Source: DATDRQ01 sp035291645 (GTDB lineage: Bacteria; Chloroflexota; Anaerolineae; Anaerolineales; UBA4823). From it: a DNA stretch of 19,365 nt. Positions 7,540 through 12,895 of the stretch are shown here, one piece after another. Position numbers and translations under genes: made by a program. How positions within the stretch are numbered: position 1 is the first letter of the stretch; each line of letters starts with the position of its first letter. Under the pieces are notes generated by a model. The model was not told where the DNA came from. It worked only from the letters and a program-made list of their open reading frames with translations, and searched no databases. Where the stretch lies: the NCBI GenBank assembly GCA_035291645.1, contig DATDRQ010000069.1, positions 1 through 19,365 of the forward strand, in the 5' to 3' direction.

Positions 7540-8263
7540 CTGAGGGTCTCGGGCGCGGGCGCATGCCAGGGAGGCGGCCTTCCGGCGGGGTCCTGGAAAA
7601 ACCGGGCACCCGCAGCCGGCCGAGCCAGTAATACACGGCGCAACCGGCGCAGAAGCCGGCGAACAAATTCAACGCCGCCAGGGCGATCACCAGCCAGACC
7701 AGCGCCCAGCCGATTGCACCGGCTCCGGCAAACAATACGACGGAGCCGAAGCCCTGGGCGAAGCGGTGCGGTTCCGGGTTATCAGCGAGTACGTCCGGCT
7801 TGACCAAGCCCAGCGGGCGCAGGGCGCGCCGGTAGACGAAACCGAAGGCAGGCGCACCCAGCACCGTGCCGACCGCCATGGCGAGTGCCACGAAGGCTGC
7901 CAGCCAGGGTGAGTTCAAGATGAAAGCCAGCAGGCCCAGCAGGATAATGAAGGCCTGGTTAGTGCGCAGGGCGGAGTGATCCACCCGGTCCAGGCCGCCG
8001 GCCACGCTGGGGACGATCATCAGGCGGTCGCCCGGCTGGAGGGGTGTGTCCAGCCCTTGTAGATGGCGGACGTCCTCGCTGTTGAGGAACAGATTAACGA
8101 ATGGGCGCAACTCGCCCTTTCCGTTGAACAGGTGCTGGCGCAGGTCCGGGAAGCGGGCGATGAAATCGTCCAGAGCTGCGGCGACGGTTTCGCCCTGCAC
8201 TTCGGCCTCGGCTTGCCCGCCGGTGTAATAGCGCAGTGGGGAGGGGATTTTTATGTTCGGCAT
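7529..8263 (-). CDS. CysO/MoaD-like sulfur carrier fused to membrane domain DUF4395
   Basis: 244 residues in one open frame. Residues 1-90 are a beta-grasp sulfur carrier close to mycobacterial CysO as I remember it: IPSPLRYYTGGQ near the start, FVNLFLNSEDVR at 55-66, and IVPSVAGG ending with G89-G90. In ordinary carriers this Gly-Gly is the C-terminus. Here the chain continues through LDRVDHSALRTNQ into a DUF4395-like region (about 98-217) with hydrophobic segments near 103-119, 121-141 and 173-205 and a C-x-x-C (FCAGC, C205/C208). The tail is Pro/Arg-rich. The Gly-Gly cannot be adenylated unless the chain is cut after it, or a separate product starts internally (a GTG codon lies at codon 94). 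The next gene upstream encodes a JAMM peptidase. It overlaps the thioredoxin start by 11 nt. Confidence 0.88.
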   Translation of the reverse strand: MPNIKIPSPLRYYTGGQAEAEVQGETVAAALDDFIARFPDLRQHLFNGKGELRPFVNLFLNSEDVRHLQGLDTPLQPGDRLMIVPSVAGGLDRVDHSALRTNQAFIILLGLLAFILNSPWLAAFVALAMAVGTVLGAPAFGFVYRRALRPLGLVKPDVLADNPEPHRFAQGFGSVVLFAGAGAIGWALVWLVIALAALNLFAGFCAGCAVYYWLGRLRVPGFSRTPPEGRLPGMRPRPRPSDGR

Positions 8264-8267
8264 ATGT

Positions 8268-8280
8268 GTACTTCCAGTAC
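8268..8280 (-). promoter_or_regulatory. Small hairpin holding the probable ribosome-binding site of the carrier gene
   Basis: Minus strand: GTACT, loop GGA, AGTAC, ending 4 nt before the ATG at 8263. The only purine-rich element that could serve as ribosome-binding site (GGAAG) lies in the loop and right arm. With a 3-nt loop and 5 pairs the hairpin would be weak. Confidence 0.25.
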
Positions 8281-8318
8281 TTCTATTTTCCAGTATAGGT
8301 TAATTTCCCGTTTTCAGG

Positions 8319-8756
8319 TTAAGTTTGGGCTTGATAAACCTCGATCGGTTCTTCCTCGAAACCGCTGCGATCATCCGCCAGCAGCCAGGCGCGGCTATCG
8401 ATCGCCTGACCGGCCCGCAGGCTGGTGATCACGTAGAAAAAGGAAGGCCAGGCCCACTCCAGGTCGTACTCAGAGGGAAGGTTTGGATGGTCCGGGTGGG
8501 AGTGAAACACGCCCAGCACTTCCAGGCCTGACTGCTCGGCCTGTTCCTCGCCCCACAGGTAATCCTGCGGCGAGAGCAGGTAACGGTTGCGCCGTGAGCC
8601 GTCCTCGCGGGTGTTCGCCAAACCCAGGATCTGCACGACCTGCTTGCGCCCGCCGGCGCGTCTGCCCAGCAGCAGGCCGGCCCCTTCCTCTGGATAAGCT
8701 TGCTCGCCGTGGGCGTGGATCTGGCGTAGAACCTCAGCGGAGATGGCGATCGTCAT
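8319..8756 (-). CDS. JAMM/Mov34 metallopeptidase, M67 family (Mec-like)
   Basis: 145 residues from the ATG at 8756; a GTG at 8777 would add 7 residues and overlap cysM. The JAMM zinc site is complete: E24 in YPEEGAGLLLG, then H85-S-H87 followed by exactly ten residues and D98, with S95 in place (HSHPDHPNLPSEYD). In Mycobacterium tuberculosis the Mec protein of this family releases cysteine from the CysO-cysteine adduct. Its place between cysM and the CysO-like gene makes the same role likely here. A second possible job, inferred from the fusion at 7529-8263, is to cut the carrier from its DUF4395 domain after Gly-Gly. The start was chosen because family members commonly open like MTIAIS. Confidence 0.9.
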   Translation of the reverse strand: MTIAISAEVLRQIHAHGEQAYPEEGAGLLLGRRAGGRKQVVQILGLANTREDGSRRNRYLLSPQDYLWGEEQAEQSGLEVLGVFHSHPDHPNLPSEYDLEWAWPSFFYVITSLRAGQAIDSRAWLLADDRSGFEEEPIEVYQAQT

Positions 8757-8766
8757 CTTTGACGCG

Positions 8767-9717
8767 TCATCCTTCACGCTCCCAAAACGACTCGCTCAGG
8801 TACTTATACCCGGCGTCCGGGAAGACGGTCACCACGATCCCCTGCTCAAGCCGGGCAGCTACCTGCAAGGCGGCCTCGGCGGCGGCTCCGGAAGAGATTC
8901 CCACGAACAAACCTTCCTGCCGGGCCAGGCGCAATACCATCTCGTGGGCTACCTCGGTCGAAACCGCCAGAGTCTGGTCAGGCAAAGCCGGGTCGAAGAT
9001 GCCGGGCTGGATGGCGGTCGGCAGGTGCTTGAGCCCTTCCAGGCCGTGGAAAGGCGCGTCTGGCTGGACCGCCAGCAGCTGCACAGCCGGATTGTACTGG
9101 CGCAGATAACGCCCGGTCCCGGTCAGGGTGCCGGTGGTGCCCAGGCCGGCGACGAAGTGGGTCACCCGCCCGGAGGTCTGCTGCACGATTTCGGGGCCAG
9201 TTGTCTGGTAGTGAGCCTGCCAGTTGGCCGGGTTGTTGTACTGGTCGGCATAGAAGTAGCGCTCAGGGTGCCCGGCTGCCAGGCGGCGGGCGGTTAGCAT
9301 AGCCCCGTCGGAGCCTTCCAGCGGGTCGGTCAGGATGATCTCAGCGCCCAGGGCGCGCAGGATTACCAGGCGCTCCGGGCTGGCGTTGCCGGGGATGGCC
9401 AGGGTGACGAGTACGCCCATTGCGGCGCCAAAGGTGGCGTAGGCGATGCCCATGTTGCCGGAGGTCGAATCGAGCAGCCGTTTTCCCCCGGCAAAGCGAC
9501 CTTCTGCAAGGGCGGTGCGCAGGATGTGAAGCGCCGGGCGGTCCTTGACCGAGCCGCCGGGGTTGAACCATTCCGCCTTGGCATACACCTCGACTCCGGG
9601 CGGCAGGTCGGCCAGCCGGCGCAGCGGCAGCAAGGGCGTTTCCCCGACGGCTGCTTCCAGACCCCCGGCAGGCGGAACGTTTACCCTGGCTTCGGTTGTG
9701 GCAAGTATCGTATTCAT
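8767..9717 (-). CDS. cysM: Cysteine synthase, CysM type (PLP-dependent)
   Basis: 316 residues from the ATG at 9717 (a TTG lies directly before it). It is a fold-type II PLP enzyme. The Schiff-base lysine is in NPGGSVKDRPA (about K58), the asparagine/substrate loop is STSGNMG (about 84-90), the phosphate-binding loop is GLGTTGTLTG (about 191-200), and the pyridine-N serine is in ISSGAA (about 276). The segment QPDAPFHGLEGLKH resembles CysM enzymes using thiocarboxylated CysO rather than classical CysK. Mycobacterial CysM uses O-phosphoserine; whether this one does cannot be decided by eye. First gene of the operon with the JAMM peptidase and carrier. No clear Shine-Dalgarno precedes the ATG. 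A consensus promoter and structured leader lie upstream. Confidence 0.92.
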   Translation of the reverse strand: MNTILATTEARVNVPPAGGLEAAVGETPLLPLRRLADLPPGVEVYAKAEWFNPGGSVKDRPALHILRTALAEGRFAGGKRLLDSTSGNMGIAYATFGAAMGVLVTLAIPGNASPERLVILRALGAEIILTDPLEGSDGAMLTARRLAAGHPERYFYADQYNNPANWQAHYQTTGPEIVQQTSGRVTHFVAGLGTTGTLTGTGRYLRQYNPAVQLLAVQPDAPFHGLEGLKHLPTAIQPGIFDPALPDQTLAVSTEVAHEMVLRLARQEGLFVGISSGAAAEAALQVAARLEQGIVVTVFPDAGYKYLSESFWEREG

Positions 9718-9799
9718 CAATTTTGCACGGTTTCTATCGACCCAGGATTGATTGTCTTGAATGTAGAGAAACTACCTGGCATACAACTCCATACGTTAA

Positions 9800-9936
9800 A
9801 CACAAAACGGCCAACAGGGAACAAAAAAGGGCGGCGGACGCGCCATGCGGTTTAACGGGCGCATGCGGGGTCACAACCACCCTTACTCGTCTGTTGGCCG
9901 TTTCAGGACGAGGCGGTGGTTACGGACCCCGCCTCA
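9800..9936 (-). ncRNA. Structured leader RNA of the cysteine operon (candidate attenuator or riboswitch)
   Basis: Fold A is one long nested hairpin (plus coordinates 9867-9930): GGGGTC/GACCCC (9867-9872 with 9925-9930), ACCACC/GGTGGT (9876-9881 with 9915-9920) and CTCGTC/GACGAG (9886-9891 with 9907-9912), 18 pairs with small internal loops. Fold B uses its apical loop: a perfect 13-bp inverted repeat, 9805-9817 with 9891-9903, whose minus-strand 3' arm runs into TTTTGTGTTT. A further 8-bp pairing (9877-9884 with 9827-9834, one G-U) ends in six T on the minus strand. GAGGCGG/CCGCCTC (9910-9916 with 9929-9935) gives yet another local hairpin. The helices compete, and terminator-like T-runs follow on the strand transcribed from the 10001-10028 promoter. 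I do not recognise an Rfam class. Confidence 0.55.
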
Positions 9937-10000
9937 TACAGGAGCAAATAAACATACCGGTTTTCACCAATTCAGAATATATTAGATAAAAGTTATAGTA

Positions 10001-10028
10001 ATTATAAGCAGGTTAAAACAATTGTCAA
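10001..10028 (-). promoter_or_regulatory. Consensus sigma-70 promoter of the cysM operon
   Basis: Minus strand: TTGACA (10028-10023), 16-nt spacer, TATAAT (10006-10001). Both hexamers are perfect. The expected start near 9994 leaves a leader of about 275 nt before the cysM ATG, which contains the structured element at 9800-9936. The -35 lies inside the inverted repeat 10022-10059. Confidence 0.75.
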
Positions 10029-10059
10029 GAGGCTTTTTTACCGGATTGCCTCTTGACAA
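10022..10059. promoter_or_regulatory. 12-bp inverted repeat over both divergent -35 boxes
   Basis: TTGTCAAGAGGC (10022-10033) and its exact reverse complement GCCTCTTGACAA (10048-10059) are separated by 14 nt. Each arm contains the TTGACA -35 hexamer of one divergent promoter plus five further matching bases (GCCTC). The symmetry beyond the -35 hexamers suggests a shared operator for the cysM operon and the GntR operon. Confidence 0.6.
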
Positions 10060-10080
10060 ACCAGCAGACTGGTATACAAT
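10053..10080 (+). promoter_or_regulatory. Promoter of the gntR-SPFH operon
   Basis: Plus strand: TTGACA (10053-10058), 16-nt spacer, TACAAT (10075-10080). The -10 is the first of the tandem 8-bp units at 10073-10120. The start codon of the regulator lies about 110 nt downstream. Confidence 0.65.
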
Positions 10081-10120
10081 TATACAAAGATACAATAATA
10101 CAATACTACAATCATACAGT
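10073..10120 (+). repeat. Six tandem 8-bp units (consensus NATACAAT) at the gntR promoter
   Basis: The units are TATACAAT, TATACAAA, GATACAAT, AATACAAT, ACTACAAT and CATACAGT, each exactly 8 nt from the next. The core TACA is kept in all six. The first unit supplies the -10 hexamer and the rest cover the start site and early leader. Possible roles are an operator array for the GntR protein encoded next, or a set of alternative -10 boxes. The 8-bp step is not a helical repeat. Confidence 0.75.
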
Positions 10121-10190
10121 ATAAGTTTGGGCGCGGTTTCCGGACCATATAGAAGGATTCGGAGAACGTCGGATCAAAAAAGGAAGGTCG

Positions 10191-10616
10191 ATGGAAATTA
10201 GACTAGACTTTCGGTCCGGAATGCCGATCTACCTCCAGATCATGGAGCAGATCAAACGCCAGGTCGCCAGCGGCGAGTTACAGCCCGGCGACCAGCTGCC
10301 CACCGTGCGGCAGCTGGCGACCGACCTGCGGGTGAACTTCAACACCATCGCCCGGGCTTACCGCCTGCTGGACGAAGCCGGCGTCATCTCGACCCAACAC
10401 GGGCGCGGCACATACATCCTGGAGGAAATCCCGCCGGAGGCTGTCGCCCAGCTGCGCCACCAGGCACTGGATGAGCTGACCCAGCACTATCTGGCGCAGG
10501 CTGCCCGGCTGGAGTTTGCTCCCCAGGAAGTACGGGAGCAGTTTGAGAAATACCTGTCGGAATGGGAAGACAGGCATCCCCTCCCCCAGGACCCGGTCGA
10601 GGCGGTCGAGCGTTAA
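10191..10616 (+). CDS. GntR family transcriptional regulator, YtrA type
   Basis: 141 residues. A winged helix-turn-helix occupies about 10-78: MPIYLQIMEQIKRQVASGEL, PGDQLPTVRQLATDLRVNFNT (recognition region) and the wing ISTQHGRGTYI. The effector part is only some 60 residues of helix, which is the short YtrA-type architecture rather than FadR, HutC or MocR. The start has a good ribosome-binding site (AGGAAGG, about 4 nt before ATG). YtrA-type regulators usually repress their own operon. Here it is the first gene before SPFH, DUF4177-like and CPBP genes, and the 8-bp unit array at its promoter is the obvious candidate site. The inducing signal is unknown; related proteins often answer cell-envelope-active compounds. 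Confidence 0.92.
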   Translation: MEIRLDFRSGMPIYLQIMEQIKRQVASGELQPGDQLPTVRQLATDLRVNFNTIARAYRLLDEAGVISTQHGRGTYILEEIPPEAVAQLRHQALDELTQHYLAQAARLEFAPQEVREQFEKYLSEWEDRHPLPQDPVEAVER

Positions 10617-10669
10617 GGCCAGGAATAACCGGCTAATAAAGCAATCAGACGAATTCAACAGAGGAAACT

Positions 10670-11617
10670 ATGGCTCGCAAAACCGATACACAAAGTCGCA
10701 CGACCCAGCAAAAAGAAGATAACTATCGACTCAACAGCGTAGCGCTGGTTGCCAGCCTGGTGGTCATCGGGCTGGGTGTACTCGGCGCTATCCTGCTGGA
10801 CAACCAGGGCACCAACAGTGTAATCACCGGGACCTACTTCACCTTCCTGCTTATTATCGGGCTCTATATCCTAAACGCGCTGAAGATCGCTGCCCAATGG
10901 GAGAAGGTCGTCATCCTGCGCTTTGGCAAGTTCCGCGGCCTGGCCGGCCCAGGCATATTTTGGATCATCCCGATCGCCGAAACCACCGCCCGCTGGATCG
11001 ACCACCGCGTGATGGTCACCCCGTTTTCCGCGGAAAAGACCCTGACGAAGGACACCGTGCCGGTCGACGTGGATGCGGTATTGTTCTGGATGGTTTGGGA
11101 CGCCGAGAAGGCGGCCCTGGAGGTGCAGGATTACCGCAGCGCCATCGCCTGGGCCGCCCAGACCGCCCTGCGCGAGGTGATCGGGCAGATGAGCCTGGCG
11201 GACATCCTGGTCGGGCGGGCGCGCATGGACGCCGACCTGCAGGAGATCATCGACGAGCGCACCAACCCGTGGGGGGTGACCGTCCAATCTGTGGAGATCA
11301 GGGACGTGATCATTCCTCAGGACCTGGAGGACGCCATGAGCCGCCAGGCGCAGGCTGAGCGCGAGCGGCAGGCGCGGATTATCTTGGGTGAATCCGAGAA
11401 GCAGATTGCGTCATCCTTCGCCGAAGCCTCCCAGGCCTACCGGGATAACCCAACCGCCCTGCACCTGCGGGCGATGAACATGCTCTTCGAAGGGCTGAAG
11501 GAAAAGGGCGCCCTGGTGATCGTGCCGAGCAGCGCAGTGGACACGATGAACCTGGGCGGGTTGGGCGGGACGGTTGCACTCTCCCAGCTCGCTAAGGGTT
11601 CGAACGGGGAGGAATAG
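10670..11617 (+). CDS. SPFH/band-7 (slipin-like) membrane protein
   Basis: 315 residues. Two hydrophobic segments (about 23-43 and 55-72) precede the SPFH domain, which starts at QWEKVVILRFGKFRGLAGPGIFWIIP (77-101). Following are the typical IDHRVMV and TKDTVPVDVDAVLFWMVWD strands, ALREVIG-MSLADIL, and WGVTVQSVEIRDVIIPQDLEDAMSRQAQAERERQARII (about 202-241), which leads into a coiled-coil tail. Slipins form oligomeric membrane microdomains and often partner with membrane proteases. The GAGGAAAC ribosome site is 3-4 nt before the ATG. The gene follows gntR by 53 nt and is followed 3 nt later by the DUF4177-like gene. A functional link to the CPBP protease is inference from the operon. Confidence 0.9.
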   Translation: MARKTDTQSRTTQQKEDNYRLNSVALVASLVVIGLGVLGAILLDNQGTNSVITGTYFTFLLIIGLYILNALKIAAQWEKVVILRFGKFRGLAGPGIFWIIPIAETTARWIDHRVMVTPFSAEKTLTKDTVPVDVDAVLFWMVWDAEKAALEVQDYRSAIAWAAQTALREVIGQMSLADILVGRARMDADLQEIIDERTNPWGVTVQSVEIRDVIIPQDLEDAMSRQAQAERERQARIILGESEKQIASSFAEASQAYRDNPTALHLRAMNMLFEGLKEKGALVIVPSSAVDTMNLGGLGGTVALSQLAKGSNGEE

Positions 11618-11620
11618 GCC

Positions 11621-11839
11621 ATGCCTGAGGAAAAGCAGTGGGAGTACCACTTCATCCGGATGGGGGGCGCCTTCCGAACGACGAAAACAGAGGACGTGGA
11701 AGCCCTGCTCAACGAATGGGGAGAGCAGGGCTGGGAGGTGGTAGGCCTGACCTCTGATTCGAACACGCTGATGCTGCTGGCAAAACGCCCATTAAGCCTG
11801 CGCATCCGCCGGGAACGCTCCATGCCTGGCTATTCATAA
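11621..11839 (+). CDS. Small DUF4177-like protein
   Basis: 72 residues. The pattern WEYHFIRM, then a helix EDVEALLNEWGEQGWEVVGL, then a strand TLMLLAKRP is that of DUF4177-type small proteins ('W-Y-v..ll-LG-eGWelv..'). No catalytic residues, signal peptide or membrane segment are visible. It starts 3 nt after the SPFH stop and ends 10 nt before the CPBP gene, so it is an operon member despite its size. Its role is unknown; such domains are often found beside membrane proteins. Confidence 0.8.
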   Translation: MPEEKQWEYHFIRMGGAFRTTKTEDVEALLNEWGEQGWEVVGLTSDSNTLMLLAKRPLSLRIRRERSMPGYS

Positions 11840-11849
11840 AGGTTATAAG

Positions 11850-12779
11850 ATGGAATATCGCATGAAAATCGAACGCAAGCCGTTGATCTGGTTCCTGGCG
11901 ATCGCCTTCGGACTGGCCTGGATCCTGTTTGTGGTACCGCTGGCCTTCCGGCAGAGCGCTCCTACCTCAACACAGCTAATTTATACACTGTTCTGGTCGC
12001 TGGCGATGTGGGCGCCGGGACTGGGCGCTCTCCTGGCGACCCGCTACGCCGCCAGGGAGAGCCTGCGCACGCTCAACCTGGGCCGCCTGGGAGAGAAGCG
12101 CGCCTACCTGTGGGCCTGGCTGCTGCCGCCCGCCCTGGCGATCGCCACCGGGCTGCTCACCCTGGCTTTCGGCGCCGGGAAGCTCGACCTGCAGTTCACA
12201 ATGATCAAGCAGGCTATGGCAAGTGCCCCGGGTGCAGAAGCCATCCCGACCTGGATGGTCGTCGCCATCCAGTCTGCCGTCGCGTTGACTATCGGGCCGC
12301 TGATCAATACGCTGTTCGCTCTTGGTGAAGAACTCGGTTGGCGTGGATTCTTGTTGCCCCGCCTGCTTCCCCTGGGCCAATGGCGGGCGATCGCCCTCAG
12401 TGGGGCGATCTGGGGCGTCTGGCATGCCCCGGCGATCCTGCAAGGCCACAACTACCCAGGACGCCCGGTGGTTGGGATATTTATGATGATCGTGTTCTGC
12501 GTGCTGTCCGGGGCGATCTTGAGCTGGTTGTACCTGCGCACCCGCAGCCCCTGGGCGCCGGCCCTGGCGCACGGCTCGCTGAATGCCACCGCAGGCCTGC
12601 CGATCCTGTTCCTGTCCGGCGTCGATATCTCGATCGGCGGCACGGTTGCTAGCCTGATCGGCTGGATTCCACTGGCCTTGTTCGTCGCCTGGCTGGTTTG
12701 GACGCGGCGCCTGCCGGTCGCGACCGGGGAGATGTCCCAGGCTGCCGCACCGGCCCTGGAACACAGCTCTGCAGATTAG
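11850..12779 (+). CDS. CPBP family intramembrane metalloprotease
   Basis: 309 residues with about eight hydrophobic segments. The CPBP (Abi/Rce1-like) motifs are in order: E160-E161 in GEELGWRGFLLP with R165, H192 in AIWGVWHAPA, and H241/N245 in LAHGSLNA. The catalytic set is therefore intact. Family members include type II CAAX prenyl endopeptidases and bacteriocin self-immunity proteins. The substrate here is unknown. It is the last gene of the GntR-SPFH-DUF4177-like operon; an SPFH protein next to a membrane protease fits the known habit of SPFH proteins to scaffold such enzymes. The ATG at 11850 has AAAGG upstream; a second ATG four codons in is possible. Confidence 0.92.
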   Translation: MEYRMKIERKPLIWFLAIAFGLAWILFVVPLAFRQSAPTSTQLIYTLFWSLAMWAPGLGALLATRYAARESLRTLNLGRLGEKRAYLWAWLLPPALAIATGLLTLAFGAGKLDLQFTMIKQAMASAPGAEAIPTWMVVAIQSAVALTIGPLINTLFALGEELGWRGFLLPRLLPLGQWRAIALSGAIWGVWHAPAILQGHNYPGRPVVGIFMMIVFCVLSGAILSWLYLRTRSPWAPALAHGSLNATAGLPILFLSGVDISIGGTVASLIGWIPLALFVAWLVWTRRLPVATGEMSQAAAPALEHSSAD

Positions 12780-12796
12780 CGGCCCTAGTCCTACTC

Positions 12797-12830
12797 ACCG
12801 AGACTGGATTAAGCCGGTCCCGGTCTTGGT
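12797..12830 (+). terminator. Hairpin after the CPBP gene, possible weak terminator
   Basis: ACCGAGACTGG (12797-12807) can pair with CCGGTCTTGGT (12820-12830) along 11 positions including two G-U pairs, with a 12-nt loop. The following bases are TTAACGG, so the T-run is poor. It lies 18 nt after the CPBP stop. Confidence 0.35.
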
Positions 12831-12853
12831 TTAACGGTCTCGCGGAACAAACA

Positions 12854-12879
12854 AGGCATGTTTCACGTGAAACATGCCT
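12854..12879. promoter_or_regulatory. parS-like centromere site (ParB binding)
   Basis: The 16-mer TGTTTCACGTGAAACA (12859-12874) is an exact match to the widely conserved chromosomal parS sequence bound by ParB/Spo0J. The palindrome extends perfectly to 26 bp (12854-12879). It lies between convergent genes (CPBP ending at 12779, HlyC/CorC-type ending at 12896), where it disturbs no coding sequence. Chromosomal parS sites cluster near the replication origin, so this window is probably origin-proximal. As a hairpin in RNA it could also act in termination, but the exact parS core makes that a secondary reading. Confidence 0.85.
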
Positions 12880-12895
12880 CCCCAAGCAGGAATTC

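Noticed and set aside
9827..9884. T-box riboswitch in the cysM leader (minus-strand AAGGGTGG resembles the T-box core)
   Set aside because: After AAGGGTGG the sequence does not continue as NACCGCG, and no Stem I with a specifier loop was found; the resemblance is kept only as a hint.
10073..10120. CRISPR array
   Set aside because: The units are 8 bp with no spacers and sit on a promoter; no cas genes are nearby.
12854..12879. Intrinsic terminator between convergent genes
   Set aside because: No T-run follows on either strand, and the core is an exact parS sequence.
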